From Nocardioides marmotae (GTDB taxonomy: Bacteria; Actinomycetota; Actinomycetes; Propionibacteriales; Nocardioidaceae), in contig NZ_CP053660.1 in the NCBI RefSeq assembly GCF_013177455.1, positions 1,178,001 through 1,242,000 on the forward strand: a DNA stretch of 64,000 nucleotides. Reading direction: 5' to 3'. A program made the translations under genes and the position numbers. This document shows, one piece after another, positions 35,099 through 50,201 of this stretch (position 1 is its first letter; each line of letters starts with the position of its first letter). The notes beneath the pieces are model-generated. The model searched no databases. It was not told the origin of the DNA and was given only the letters and a program-made list of their open reading frames with translations.

Positions 35099-35395
35099 GT
35101 GTCCGCCGCCAGTCCTGTCGAGGTCGAGCCGACCACCACCCCCGACGAGATCACGTTCCTTGCGAAGCCGTGGGTCACGATCGTGTGGAACGACCCGGTC
35201 AACCTGATGTCCTACGTGACCTACGTCTTCCAGAAGTACTTCGGCTACGACAAGGCCAAGGCCGAGAAGCTGATGATGGAGGTCCACGAGGACGGCCGGT
35301 CGGTCGTCAGCTCGGGGACCCGCGAGGAGATGGAGCGCGACGTGCAGGCGATGCACGAGTACGGGCTGTGGGCGACGATGGACCGCTCGGAGTGA
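35099..35395 (+). CDS. clpS: ClpS adaptor protein
   Basis: 98 residues from a GTG at 35099. It shows the ClpS core [38 protein letters not shown], with NDPVNLM forming the N-degron pocket, then the [19 protein letters not shown] helix. ClpS delivers substrates with destabilising N-terminal residues to ClpC/ClpA. It is coupled to DUF2017 by a GTGA overlap and is divergent from pncB, as in M. tuberculosis Rv1331. Confidence 0.96.
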   Translation: MSAASPVEVEPTTTPDEITFLAKPWVTIVWNDPVNLMSYVTYVFQKYFGYDKAKAEKLMMEVHEDGRSVVSSGTREEMERDVQAMHEYGLWATMDRSE

Positions 35396-35982
35396 GCGGC
35401 TTCGCACGGCACCGTCGCAGCGGGCGGATCATCGCCAACTTCACCGGCTTCGAGGCCGACCTGCTGCGCTCGCTGGCCTCCCAGCTCGTCGAGCTGCTCC
35501 GCAACGAGGCGGCCGTCCCGCAGGACGACCAGGACCCGTTCGAGGCGATGATGGACTTCTCCGGGCCGACCGTCGAGCCGGAGGACCCGGTGCTCGCGCG
35601 GCTGTTCCCGACCGCCTACCGCGACGACCCCGAGGCGGCCGGCGAGTTCCGCCGCTACACCGAGGGCACGCTGCGCGACGGCAAGGCCCGCGCCGCCGCG
35701 ACGATCATCGACGCCCTCGAGGAGGCCGGCCTCCCCGACGAGCTCACCGAGGACGGGTTGATGATCGACGTCGAGCTCGACGAGCCGACGGCCGAGACCT
35801 GGATGCGCTCCTTCACCGACATCCGGCTCGCCCTGGCCACCCGCCTCGGCGTCGAGGACGGCGACGAGGAGTACTGGTACGCCCTGCCCGACGACGACCC
35901 GCGCGCGCAGGCCCACGACATCTACGAGTGGGTCGGCTACCTCCAGGAGACGCTCGTCGAGGCGCTGACCGCGCGGCGCTGA
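35392..35982 (+). CDS. DUF2017 protein
   Basis: 196 residues from a GTG overlapping the clpS stop. It matches DUF2017: [60 protein letters not shown] and a C-terminal [31 protein letters not shown]. The protein is acidic and helical, with no enzyme motif. The strict pairing with clpS, also in mycobacteria (Rv1332), suggests a role in the Clp adaptor pathway, but this is inference. Confidence 0.93.
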   Translation: MSGFARHRRSGRIIANFTGFEADLLRSLASQLVELLRNEAAVPQDDQDPFEAMMDFSGPTVEPEDPVLARLFPTAYRDDPEAAGEFRRYTEGTLRDGKARAAATIIDALEEAGLPDELTEDGLMIDVELDEPTAETWMRSFTDIRLALATRLGVEDGDEEYWYALPDDDPRAQAHDIYEWVGYLQETLVEALTARR

Positions 35983-36037
35983 CGGCCGGCTGACGGCCGG
36001 CTGGCTGCGCGGGCTCCCGGCTGGGAGACTCGCCCGC

Positions 36038-36505
36038 GTGCCGATCCCACCCTTCGTCGTCGAGCTCCGCGCGCTGGTCGGCACCCGTGAGCTGTGGCTG
36101 CCGGCGGTCACTGCGGTCGTACGCCGCGGCGACGACATCCTGCTGACCGAGCGCGTCGACAACGGCCGCTGGGCGCCGGTGACCGGCATCGTCGACCCCG
36201 GCGAGGAGCCGGCCGTCGCGGCCCGGCGCGAGGCGCTCGAGGAGGCCGGCGTCGAGATCACCGTCGACCGGCTCGCCGCCGTCAGCGTCAGCCCGAGGAT
36301 CACCCACCCCAACGGCGACCAGGGGGTCTACCTCGACATCACCTTCGCCTGCTCGTGGGTCTCCGGCGAGCCGTACCCGGCCGACGACGAGAACACCGAC
36401 GTCCGCTGGTGGCCGATCCGCGACCTCCCGCCCATGCAGGACTGGATGCGCGCCCGCATCGATGCCGGCCTCTCCGACGAGGTCGCCGCCCGGTTCCTCA
36501 CCTGA
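36038..36505 (+). CDS. NUDIX hydrolase
   Basis: 155 residues from a GTG at 36038. The Nudix box at residues 50-72 (GIVDPGEEPAVAARREALEEAGV) has all required Gly, Glu and REUxEExG positions. The N-terminal ELWLPAVTAVVRRGDDILLTERVDNGRW and C-terminal DDENTDVRWWPIRDLP fit ADP-ribose or nucleotide pyrophosphatases. Substrate unknown. A very strong terminator follows 11 bp after its stop. Confidence 0.92.
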   Translation: MPIPPFVVELRALVGTRELWLPAVTAVVRRGDDILLTERVDNGRWAPVTGIVDPGEEPAVAARREALEEAGVEITVDRLAAVSVSPRITHPNGDQGVYLDITFACSWVSGEPYPADDENTDVRWWPIRDLPPMQDWMRARIDAGLSDEVAARFLT

Positions 36506-36515
36506 GCCGACCCGC

Positions 36516-36559
36516 CGGCGGGGTAGTCACGGACCAGAACGTCCGTGACTACCCCGCCG
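36516..36559 (+). terminator. Strong terminator after the NUDIX gene
   Basis: A perfect 19-bp stem (36516-36534 with 36541-36559) and a 6-nt CAGAAC loop. It is part of a larger repeat cluster with two more copies of the distal arm. Confidence 0.85.
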
Positions 36560-36571
36560 ACGGACAGGAAC

Positions 36572-36597
36572 GTCCGTGACTATCCGTCCGTGACTAT
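36572..36597. repeat. Two free copies of the distal terminator arm
   Basis: GTCCGTGACTAT occurs at 36572-36583 and 36586-36597, duplicating the start of the arm at 36541-36552. With 36523-36534 they form an A, A', A', A' set before the convergent gdhA end. Confidence 0.8.
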
Positions 36598-36618
36598 CCC
36601 CTGGGCAGGTAGCGGGCC

Positions 36619-39450
<2,832 letters not shown>

Positions 39451-39454
<4 letters not shown>

Positions 39455-40086
39455 GCGGTCGGGCCGCCGAGGATGCCGCGCTCGTACGCCGTCGCCACGG
39501 CGGCGGCGCGGTCGGCCACGCCGAGCTTCTCGTAGACGTGGACGAGGTGGGTCTTGACCGTCGCCTCGCTCACGAAGAGCTCCTGGGCGATGGCGCGGTT
39601 GGACGTGCCGCGGGCGACCAGCACGAGCACCTCGCGCTCGCGGCTGGTGAGGGCGGTGGTGCGGCTGGGACGACGCAGGTGGGAGGCGAGCCGGCTGGCG
39701 ACGGCCGGGGAGAGCACGGTCTCCCCGGCCGCGGTCGCGCGCACCGCCTCGAAGAGCCGCTCGGCCGGGGTGTCCTTGAGCAGGTAGCCGGTCGCGCCCG
39801 CCTCGATCGCCGCGACGGTCTCGGAGTCGGTGTCGTAGGTCGTGAGCACCAGCACGGCCGCCCGCGTGCCCGAGGCCCGGAGGGCACGTACGGCGTCCAC
39901 GCCGCCGCCACCGGGCATCCGCAGGTCCATGACCACGACGTCCGGGTCCGTCGCGCGGGCCAGGGCGACCGCCTCGGGTCCGCTGCCCGCCTCGGCCACC
40001 ACCTCGAAGTCCGGCACGGCGCCGAGCATGCTCCGGACGCCGTCGCGGACGACCGGGTGGTCGTCGGCGACCAGGATCCGGATCAC
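39451..40086 (-). CDS. NarL/LuxR-family response regulator
   Basis: 211 residues from a GTG at 40086 overlapping the stop of the sensor kinase. The receiver domain has ADDHPVVRDG and the phosphorylation site Asp54 (VVMDLRMPG), followed by Thr and Lys (LTTYD, LLKDTPAE). The LuxR HTH is LTSREREVLVLVARGTSNRAIAQELFVSEATVKTHLVHVYEKLGV. It is the last gene of a four-gene operon (ATPase, permease, kinase, regulator). It likely regulates that operon in response to the kinase signal; the palindrome at 43089 is a candidate site. Confidence 0.95.
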
Positions 40087-41324
40087 GCCGCCTCCCGGGC
40101 CAGGGCGGGCAGGCGCAGGGACACCGCGGTGCCGCCGCCGGGGCACGACTCGAGCGTGAGCGTGCCCGCGAGGCGCGCGGCACGCTGGTGCATGCCGCGC
40201 AGGCCGAAGGAGCTCGGCGGGGCGGGCCGGCCGGCGTCGAAGCCGACGCCGTCGTCGCGGACGTCGACCACGACCTCCTCGCCGTCGTAGTCCAGCGTCA
40301 CGCCGACCCGTCCGGCCCGGGCGTGCTTGGCGACGTTGGCGAGCGACTCCTGGACGATCCGCAGCACCGTCGCCTCGACCTCGGGGTGCAGCGGCCGGAC
40401 CTCGCCGGTCACGACCAGGTCGGTGCGGGCGGCACGGTCCGGGTCCTGGTCGGCGGCCCAGCAGCGTACGACGGCGTCGATCGCCTCGGGCAGCCCGGCG
40501 CCGTGCAGGGGCGCCGGCGCGAGGTCCAGCACCGACCGGCGGGCCTCGGCGAGTGCGCTGCGGGCGAGCTCGGTGGCCCGCCGGATCCGCGCGTCGGGGT
40601 CCGCCTCCTGCCCCGCCGCCTGCAGCTGGGTGAGCACGCCGGCCAGCGACTGGGCGATCGTGTCGTGGATCTCGCGGGCCAGCCGCTGCCGCTCCTCCTG
40701 CACGCCGGCGACCCGGGCCTGGGCCACCACCGTCTGCTGGAGCGCCTCGTTGCGCAGCAGGGCCTCCTCGAGGCTGGCGTTCAGCCGCTCCAGCTCGGCG
40801 ATCGCGGCCGCGCGGTCGGTGCTGGTCCGCTCGATCTGGAGCGCGGCGCGCCCCATCGCCGCGGCGAGGCCGAAGTTGAGCGCGAACAGCGCGAGGAAGA
40901 AGGCGAGGTGTCCGGTCGGCCCGGTCGGCAGGCCGCCGGACTGGCCGGTGGCCATCGCCGCGGCGGTCGCCGCGAACCCCACCCACACCCATCGGCCCCG
41001 CAGGACGTCGGCGGCGTCGGCGAACCCGATCCAGGCGAAGACGCAGAAGAGCGGGTTGAGCGCGGTGAGCGCGAAGGCCAGCGCGGTCCGCAGGGCGAAC
41101 CGCGCCGGGCCGCCGCCGGCGGTCGGGCCGTACGCCCACCAGGCCAGCAGCGCCGCGGTCGCCGCGGCCAGCCCCAGCTGCGCCGCCAGCCGCGGCCCCG
41201 AGGACGTGGCGCCGGTCGCGGGCCCGGTGACCAGGGCGACGACGAGGCTCACGCCGAGCAGCACGAGGGGCAGGTGGCGCAGCCACTGCTGGCCCGCCTG
41301 CGCCTCGGCGGTCGCGGAGCTCAC
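40083..41324 (-). CDS. NarL-type sensor histidine kinase
   Basis: 413 residues from a GTG at 41324. It has five to six membrane segments in the first 155 residues with no large extracellular domain, then a coiled coil (LERLNASLEEALLRNEALQQ), the HisKA_3 phosphoacceptor His220 (ERQRLAREIHDTIAQSL), and a HATPase domain with VLRIVQESLANVAKHARAGR (N box) and DDGVGFD (G1). A membrane-embedded sensor of this kind suits cell-envelope stress or a lipid-soluble signal. It is 14 bp after the ABC permease and overlaps the regulator. Confidence 0.94.
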   Translation of the reverse strand: MSSATAEAQAGQQWLRHLPLVLLGVSLVVALVTGPATGATSSGPRLAAQLGLAAATAALLAWWAYGPTAGGGPARFALRTALAFALTALNPLFCVFAWIGFADAADVLRGRWVWVGFAATAAAMATGQSGGLPTGPTGHLAFFLALFALNFGLAAAMGRAALQIERTSTDRAAAIAELERLNASLEEALLRNEALQQTVVAQARVAGVQEERQRLAREIHDTIAQSLAGVLTQLQAAGQEADPDARIRRATELARSALAEARRSVLDLAPAPLHGAGLPEAIDAVVRCWAADQDPDRAARTDLVVTGEVRPLHPEVEATVLRIVQESLANVAKHARAGRVGVTLDYDGEEVVVDVRDDGVGFDAGRPAPPSSFGLRGMHQRAARLAGTLTLESCPGGGTAVSLRLPALAREAA

Positions 41325-41337
41325 GCGCCGTACCCTC

Positions 41338-42092
41338 TCACTCCCAGCGGAAGGTGCGCACCGCGATCAGCGAGAGCACCCCCGCCCAGACCGCGACGAC
41401 CAGCAGGTGCCGGACGTCGGGGAAGCCGCCGGACATCGCCTGCGTCATCGCCTCCGTCGCGGCGCCCAGGGGCGTGCCGCCGACGATGTCGCGCAGGGGG
41501 CTCGGCAGCGCCTGCACCGGCGCGTAGACCCCGGCGGTGAACATCGAGGGGAAGAAGACGACCATGCCCACGGCCGTGCCCACGCGGGCGTTGGGGGAGA
41601 CCGCGGTCACGACGGCGCCGAGGGAGAACGACGCCAGGAGGACGAGGACGTAGGCCAGGGCGTAGCCGAGCAGCGAGTCGGGCAGGGCGATGCCGAAGAC
41701 GATCCGGCCCGTGACGATGGCGATCAGGCTGGAGACCACGACCGCGACGGCGTGCAGCAGCACCTGGGCACCGAGGACCGCCGCCGGTCCGACCGGCGTC
41801 GTGCCCAGCCGGCGCAGCACCCCGCTCTCGCGGTAGGCGAAGACGACCGGGGGCATCGTCATGAGCGCCGCTGCGATCATCGAGAACAAGACGACCGTCG
41901 GCAGGTAGACGTCGATGGTCCGCAGGCCGCCGAGTGCGTCGTGGGGCTCGCGGAAGCTCGGGATCGCGCCGAGCACGCACAGCAGGGCGACTGGGAAGAC
42001 CAGGATCCAGAACAGCGAGGCGAGCTCCCGGCCGAAGAGCCGGGTCTCCGTGCGGAGGACGGCACGGGTGGCGGGAGAGATCACGGTGGCGC

Positions 42093-42096
<4 letters not shown>
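41338..42096 (-). CDS. ABC-2 type transporter permease
   Basis: 252 residues with six predicted membrane segments: the first at about 25-45 (LFWILVFPVALLCVLGA), then 65-85, 105-130, 140-165, 170-190 and the last near the C-terminus. The segment MPPVVFAYRESGVLRRLGTTPVGP is the ABC2_membrane signature before the second segment pair. It is the membrane part of an exporter together with the ATPase gene upstream, whose stop it overlaps (ATGA). Substrate unknown, probably a drug or peptide. Confidence 0.92.
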
Positions 42097-45165
<3,069 letters not shown>

Positions 45166-45184
45166 CCCGGGCTGACTCGAGCGG

Positions 45185-46240
45185 TCAGTCCCGGTCGACG
45201 ACGAGCGGGTCGGTCCGCCCGAGCTCGCTGCCCGGCACCGGCCCGAGCCCCAGCAGGCGGGTCACCACGTTGGCGAGGTCGCCGTTGCGGACCGGCTGCC
45301 TGCCGGCGTACGACGTCCGCGAGCGGCCGGGTGCGGAGCGGTCGGGGTTGATCCGGTAGAGGTCCGCGGCCTCGATCCCGCGGCCCCACACCAGGAACGG
45401 GACCCGGTAGTCGGCGTACCGCGTGGCGTCGTAGTGCCCGGCGCCGCGACCGCCGTGGTCGGCGGTCAGCACGACCACCACCTCGCGGCGCAGCTCCGCG
45501 TCGCCCTCGACCGCACGGACCAGCTTGCCGATGAGCCGGTCGGCGCGGGCGACCGCGTCGAGGTAGGACCGCGACATGAAGCCGTTCGCGTGGCCGGCGA
45601 CGTCGGGCGTGGCGAGGTGGACGAAGGTGAGCGCGCGGTCCTCGTGGCGCAGGTCGCGCCGGGCCGCCTTGACCAGGGCGAGCGGGTCCTCCTCGTAGGT
45701 CAGCGCGTCGACGCCGCGCGGCCAGGACCGCTCGAACAGCGTGAACTTCTCCTTGCCGGTGAAGACCACCGACTCGCCGGACGCGGCGCGCACCACGCTG
45801 AAGACCGAGGCGACCGCGTGGCCGGCGGCGCGCTGCACGGTGGTGCCGGGGCGGTGGGTGTTCCAGGTGACGCCGTGGCCGCCCTTGGCCGCGTCGATCC
45901 GGCGCCCGGTGACCATCCCGGTGTGGTTGGGCAGGGTGAGGGTCAGCTCGCGCGCGGTGCGGGCGTTGCGGGTCGAGGCGCCCTGGGCCAGCAGCCGGTG
46001 CAGGACCGGCGTGCGCTGCTCGCCCAGCCGCGCCAGCGCGGCGGGGTTGAGCCCGTCGACGGAGATCGCCAGGACCCGTCGGTCCTCGGGGACGACCCGG
46101 CGCCCCGCCTCGCCCGCGGGCACCGTGGCGGCGGCCGTCCGCGGGGGCCCGTCGCACGGCGCGGTGCCGGCGAGGACGGGGGTGGCGGAGAGCGGGAGCA
46201 GGGCGGCGACGGCGGCTGCCACGACGGAGGTACGGCGCAC
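45185..46240 (-). CDS. Secreted alkaline phosphatase-superfamily protein
   Basis: 351 residues from a GTG at 46240. VRRTSVVAAAVAALLPLSATPVLA is a signal peptide. The type I phosphodiesterase/nucleotide pyrophosphatase fold is shown by LAISVDGLNPAAL (metal Asp), ELTLTLPNHTGMVTG (catalytic Thr in the LTLPNHT loop), HLATPDVAGHANG (metal Asp/His) and LTADHGGRGAGHYD (Asp-His). It should hydrolyse a phosphodiester or phosphate/sulfate ester outside the cell. It is convergent with the DUF3152 gene. Confidence 0.87.
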   Translation of the reverse strand: MRRTSVVAAAVAALLPLSATPVLAGTAPCDGPPRTAAATVPAGEAGRRVVPEDRRVLAISVDGLNPAALARLGEQRTPVLHRLLAQGASTRNARTARELTLTLPNHTGMVTGRRIDAAKGGHGVTWNTHRPGTTVQRAAGHAVASVFSVVRAASGESVVFTGKEKFTLFERSWPRGVDALTYEEDPLALVKAARRDLRHEDRALTFVHLATPDVAGHANGFMSRSYLDAVARADRLIGKLVRAVEGDAELRREVVVVLTADHGGRGAGHYDATRYADYRVPFLVWGRGIEAADLYRINPDRSAPGRSRTSYAGRQPVRNGDLANVVTRLLGLGPVPGSELGRTDPLVVDRD

Positions 46241-46424
46241 CCGACCACGCTAGCCCCGGGCCGGGCGAGCGCCGGCGATCCGCGCTCGGACGTGACGCTG
46301 CTCAAGAGTCCGTGCCAACGGGCCCGGATGCGCTTACCGTTGCGACCGTGCCGCGCCCCTCCCGCCCCGTCGCCGATCCCGGCGCAGGGGTCAGGGGCCG
46401 CGGTGGTCTCGGGGGAGGTACGGC

Positions 46425-47246
46425 GTGAGGGTCACGGTCATCGGTTGCTCCGGCTCCTATCCGGGGCCCACGTCGCCGGCCAGCTGCTACCTGCTCGAGG
46501 CCGAGCACGACGACGGTACGGGCGCGCGGACCTGGCGGGTGCTGGTCGACCTCGGCAACGGGGCGCTCGGCCCGCTGCACACCTACGCCGACCCGCTGGC
46601 GATCGACGCGGTGCTGCTGAGCCACCTGCACGCCGACCACTGCCTCGACCTCTGCGGCTACCACGTGCTGCGTCGCTACCACCCCTCCGGCCCGCAGCCG
46701 CGGATCCCGGTGCACGGCCCCGAGGGGACCGCCGACCGGATGGCGCGCGCCTACGACCTCCCGCTGGACCCCGGCATGCGCGAGGAGTTCGACTTCCGGG
46801 AGTGGGACGGCCCGGTCCGCATCGGTCCCTTCGCCGTCGACCCGGTGCCCGTCGACCATCCGGTGCCTGCGTTCGGCCTGCGGATCGAGGCCGACGGCGC
46901 GGTGCTCGCCTACAGCGGCGACACCGGCCCGTGCGCCGGCCTGGACCGGGTCGCCACCGACGCCGACCTCTTCCTCGCCGAGGCCTCCTTCGAGGAGGGC
47001 GGCGACAACCCGCCCTCGCTGCACCTGACCGGCAAGGACTGCGGCACGACCGCCACCCGGGCCCACGCCCGGCGCCTCGTGCTCACCCACGTGCCGCCCT
47101 GGCACGACCCGGCGGTCGTGCTGGCCGAGGCGCGGGCGGTCTACGACGGCCCGGTCGAGCTGGCCCGGCCCGGCGCGGTCTACGAGCTCGGCGCCCGGCC
47201 GAGCGAGCCGGCCCGGTCGACGGACCGGCCCGCCCAGCGCGCCTGA
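46425..47246 (+). CDS. MBL-fold hydrolase, Rv1339-like (predicted cAMP phosphodiesterase)
   Basis: 273 residues from a GTG at 46425. The metallo-beta-lactamase motif is SHLHADHCLDL (His67, His69, Asp71, His72), followed by the later metal ligands in YSGDTGP, AEASFEE and TRAHARRLVLTHVPPW. MRVTVIGCSGSYPGPTSPASCYLLE at the start is typical of the Rv1339 group, shown in mycobacteria to act as an atypical cAMP phosphodiesterase. Position between cysM and rph agrees with M. tuberculosis. The C-terminal 15 residues are unconserved. Confidence 0.88.
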   Translation: MRVTVIGCSGSYPGPTSPASCYLLEAEHDDGTGARTWRVLVDLGNGALGPLHTYADPLAIDAVLLSHLHADHCLDLCGYHVLRRYHPSGPQPRIPVHGPEGTADRMARAYDLPLDPGMREEFDFREWDGPVRIGPFAVDPVPVDHPVPAFGLRIEADGAVLAYSGDTGPCAGLDRVATDADLFLAEASFEEGGDNPPSLHLTGKDCGTTATRAHARRLVLTHVPPWHDPAVVLAEARAVYDGPVELARPGAVYELGARPSEPARSTDRPAQRA

Positions 47247-47256
47247 GCCAGCCGGA

Positions 47257-47304
47257 CCCCGGGAGCCCCGGGATCTCCGGGAGCTCCGGGACCCCGCCGG
47301 GGTC
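47257..47304. repeat. 9-bp tandem repeat and hairpin at convergent ends
   Basis: Four copies of a CYCCGGGAS unit (47257-47292) run into the hairpin GACCCC-GCC-GGGGTC (47290-47304), between the MBL gene and the convergent response regulator. The hairpin probably terminates both genes. Confidence 0.55.
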
Positions 47305-47980
47305 AGACCAGCCCGGCGTCGTGCACGCACATCGCGATCTGCACGCGGTTGGTCACGACCAGCTTCTCGAAGAGCCGGGAGACGTGCGCCTTGACCGTCG
47401 GCACGGACAGGTGCAGCTCGCGGGCGACCTCGGCGTTGCTCAGCCCCCGGCCCACGGCCAGGGCGACCTCGCGCTCCCGGTCGGTGAGCAGCGCGAGCCG
47501 GGCCTCGGCGCGGGCCGCGCGGTCGTCGGCCGGCTCGGCCTGGGCGGCGCGCAGCCGGTCGATGAGGGTCCGGGTCACCGAGGGGGAGAGCATCGGCTCG
47601 CCCTCGGCGACCTTGCGCAGCGCCTCGACGATCTGCGCCGGCGCGGTGTCCTTGAGCAGGAACCCGTCGGCCCCGGCCGCGAGCGCCTCGACCACGTGCT
47701 CGTCGGCGTCGAACGTCGTCAGCACGATCACCCGCGGCGGGTCCGGCAGCCGGTGCAGCCGGCGGGTGGCCTCGAGCCCGTCGAGCACCGGCATCCGGAT
47801 GTCCATCAGCACGATGTCGGGCCGCAGCCGGTCCACGAGCAGCACGCCCTCGCGTCCGTCGCCGGCCTCGCCGACCACCTCGAGGTCGGCCTGCCCGCCG
47901 AGCATCAGCGTCAGCGCCGACCGCACGATCGGGTCGTCGTCGACCACCAGCACCCGCACGGTGCCTCCCTCCTCGCTCAT
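47303..47980 (-). CDS. NarL/LuxR-family response regulator
   Basis: 225 residues from the ATG at 47980, which overlaps the sensor stop (ATGA). The receiver has VLVVDDDPIVRS and Asp60 (IVLMDIRMP), then LTTFDAD and LLKDTAPA. The HTH is LLTDREREVALAVGRGLSNAEVARELHLSVPTVKAHVSRLFEKL. It pairs with the kinase upstream. The divergent ABC exporter 1.3 kb away is the likely target, in the manner of other actinobacterial kinase-regulator-exporter units. Confidence 0.95.
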   Translation of the reverse strand: MSEEGGTVRVLVVDDDPIVRSALTLMLGGQADLEVVGEAGDGREGVLLVDRLRPDIVLMDIRMPVLDGLEATRRLHRLPDPPRVIVLTTFDADEHVVEALAAGADGFLLKDTAPAQIVEALRKVAEGEPMLSPSVTRTLIDRLRAAQAEPADDRAARAEARLALLTDREREVALAVGRGLSNAEVARELHLSVPTVKAHVSRLFEKLVVTNRVQIAMCVHDAGLV

Positions 47981-49134
47981 GCCGCCCACGGCAGCCACCC
48001 GTGCAGCACGAACATGCCCGCGTCACGACGGTGCTCGAGCCGGCCGCCGCGCAGCTCGGCGCGCTCGGAGAGCCCGACCAGCCCGAGCCCGGCGCCGGGC
48101 GTGACGCCGACCCCGAAGCCGAGCGGGTTGCGCAGCCGCACGTCGAGGCCGTCGTCGGGGGAGCCGGTCAGCTCGACGAGCAGATGGGCGCCCGGGGCGT
48201 GCTTGCGGGCGTTGGTGATCCCCTCCTGCACGATCCGGTAGACGGTGCGACCGACGACCTCGGGCACCGGGCCCGCCGAGCGGTCGACCCGGTCGACGTA
48301 GTCGACGTTGAGCCCCGCCGCCGTCGCCTCGGCCACCAGCCGCGGGACGTCGTCGTACGTCGGCTGGGGCGCGTGCACGACCGCGCCGGTGTCCTCGTCG
48401 CGCAGCACCCCGAGCACCCCGCGCAGGTCGGTCAGCGCCTCGTGGGCCTTGTCGCGGATCACCGCCGCGCTGGCCCGCATCTCCTCCGCGGTGAGGTCCT
48501 CGCGGAAGCCCAGCGCGCCGGCGTGCAGCGAGATCTGGGAGATCCGGTGGGCGAGCACGTCGTGCATCTCCCGGGCGATCCGCGCGCGCTCGGTGGCGCG
48601 GGCCCGGTCGATACGCAGCTCCTGCTCGGCCTCGGCGCGCTCGGCGCGCTGCCGCAGGGTCGAGACCAGCTCGCGGCGCGAGCCGAGGTACATGCCCCAC
48701 CCCACGCACGCCGCCAGCACGATGACGTTGAGGAAGCTCAGCAGCCACAGCGGTTCCTCGCCGCCGCCGGGCTGGGTCAGGGTGAAGACCTGCGCGCCGG
48801 CGAGGCCGACCACGAACACCACGACCAGCTGCTGCCAACGGCGCCCGGTCGCGACCGAGACCGTCGCGAGGGTCGCCGGGCCCGCGGCGGTGCCCGACAC
48901 CGCGGCGAACGCGCTGATGACCAGGGCGATGGGGAGCGGCCACCGGCGCCGGTGGTGGACGACCACGAGCGAGACCGCGCCGAGGGCGAGGTCGAGCCAC
49001 AGCAGCCACCGGGCCTGGTCGCCGGCGATCGGCAGCCACACGATCGCGCTGATCACGAGCACGGCGAGCAGCCGCCAGGTGCGCCCCCAAGGCGTCGGCG
49101 GCGGCTGGTGCTCGACGGGGGAGGGGCGGTCCAC
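47977..49134 (-). CDS. NarL-type sensor histidine kinase
   Basis: 385 residues from a GTG at 49134. The first 150 residues hold about five membrane segments with short loops (LLAVLVISAIVWLPIAG; WLDLALGAVSLVVV; LPIALVISAFAAVSGTAAG; QQLVVVFVVGLAGAQVFTL; LLSFLNVIVLAACVGWGMYLG). A coiled-coil helix leads to HisKA_3 with His191 (ERARIAREMHDVLAHRISQ). The HATPase part has TVYRIVQEGITNARKHAPGA and LGLVGLSERAELRGG. The signal is unknown, probably within the membrane. It is divergent from the ABC exporter genes. Confidence 0.94.
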   Translation of the reverse strand: MDRPSPVEHQPPPTPWGRTWRLLAVLVISAIVWLPIAGDQARWLLWLDLALGAVSLVVVHHRRRWPLPIALVISAFAAVSGTAAGPATLATVSVATGRRWQQLVVVFVVGLAGAQVFTLTQPGGGEEPLWLLSFLNVIVLAACVGWGMYLGSRRELVSTLRQRAERAEAEQELRIDRARATERARIAREMHDVLAHRISQISLHAGALGFREDLTAEEMRASAAVIRDKAHEALTDLRGVLGVLRDEDTGAVVHAPQPTYDDVPRLVAEATAAGLNVDYVDRVDRSAGPVPEVVGRTVYRIVQEGITNARKHAPGAHLLVELTGSPDDGLDVRLRNPLGFGVGVTPGAGLGLVGLSERAELRGGRLEHRRDAGMFVLHGWLPWAA

Positions 49135-49140
49135 GGGCCC

Positions 49141-49265
49141 AGGCTAGGGCGCCCCGAGGCGGCCCCGGCAGCCTGCGCCCGTCGGTCCCGCCCCCTACTT
49201 AGGTCATCGCCCTCCCCGCCGCGCGTCCCCTGCGGAGGACTCACCTCTTCGGGCAGGGTGGACCC
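49141..49265. promoter_or_regulatory. Divergent promoter region of kinase and ABC exporter
   Basis: About 125 bp between the two transcription units. The only AT-rich patch, CTACTTAGGTCATCG at about 49194-49208, is the best candidate promoter or operator site. No clear palindrome is seen. Confidence 0.35.
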
Positions 49266-50201
49266 ATGATCAAGGTCGACCGACTGACCAGGACGTACGG
49301 CGGGTTCACCGCCGTCGACGACGTGAGCTTCACCTGCCAACCCGGCCGCGTGACCGGCTTCCTCGGGCCCAACGGCGCGGGCAAGACGACCACGATGCGG
49401 ATCATGGTGGGGCTGACCCCGCCCAGCAGCGGGAGCACGACGATCGGCGGGCTGGACTACCACGACATCCCCAACCCCGGGCGCCACGTGGGCGTGCTGC
49501 TCGACGCCGGCGCCCAGCACGCCGGCCGCACCGGCCGAGAGATCCTCACCCTCGGCGCGAAGACGATGGGCCTGCCCCTGTCCCGCGTCGACGAGATGCT
49601 GGCCCTGGTCTCGCTCAGCGAGGCCGAGTCCAAGCGCCGGATGCGCAACTACTCCCTCGGCATGAAGCAGCGCCTCGGCATCGCCCACGCGCTGCTCGGC
49701 GACCCGTCGGTCCTCATCCTCGACGAGCCGGCCAACGGCCTCGACCCGGCCGGCATCCGCTGGATGCGTGACCTGCTCAAGGGCTACGCCGACCGCGGCG
49801 GCACCGTGCTGCTCTCCAGCCACCTGCTCAACGAGGTCGAGCTCGTCGCCGACGAGCTGATCCTCATCGGCCGCGGCAAGATCGTCGCCCAGGGCGACAA
49901 GGCGTCGCTGCTCGCCCAGTCCGGCCCCGCCGCCTCGCTGGTCACCTCCCTCGACAACGACGTACTGGCCCGCGCCCTGCAGGCCAAGGGGTACGCCGCC
50001 ACGCCCGCCGGGTCGGGCCTGCGCGTCGACGCCGACCCGGTCGAGGTCGGCCGGGCCGCCCTCGAGGCCGGCGTCGTGCTGACCGACCTGCGCAGCGGCA
50101 AGAGGGGGCTGGAGGACCTCTTCCTCGAGCTGACCTCCAGCACCCAGCGCGAGGGTCACCCCGCCGACGCGACGCAGCTCCAGGAAGGAGCCCAGGCATG
50201 A
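49266..50201 (+). CDS. ABC exporter ATPase
   Basis: 311 residues. Walker A is [12 protein letters not shown], the signature [12 protein letters not shown] (variant LGMKQ as in bacteriocin and antibiotic exporters), Walker [16 protein letters not shown] and the switch His in SSHLLNEVE. The C-terminal 90 residues are the DUF4162-like extension ([17 protein letters not shown]). It forms an exporter with the next gene, overlapping it by 4 nt. The divergent kinase/regulator pair probably controls it. Substrate unknown. Confidence 0.94.
   Translation: MIKVDRLTRTYGGFTAVDDVSFTCQPGRVTGFLGPNGAGKTTTMRIMVGLTPPSSGSTTIGGLDYHDIPNPGRHVGVLLDAGAQHAGRTGREILTLGAKTMGLPLSRVDEMLALVSLSEAESKRRMRNYSLGMKQRLGIAHALLGDPSVLILDEPANGLDPAGIRWMRDLLKGYADRGGTVLLSSHLLNEVELVADELILIGRGKIVAQGDKASLLAQSGPAASLVTSLDNDVLARALQAKGYAATPAGSGLRVDADPVEVGRAALEAGVVLTDLRSGKRGLEDLFLELTSSTQREGHPADATQLQEGAQA

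Noticed and set aside
45434..48241. A 935-codon plus-strand frame
   Set aside because: It crosses the phosphatase, MBL, regulator and kinase genes on other frames and strands and has no domain.
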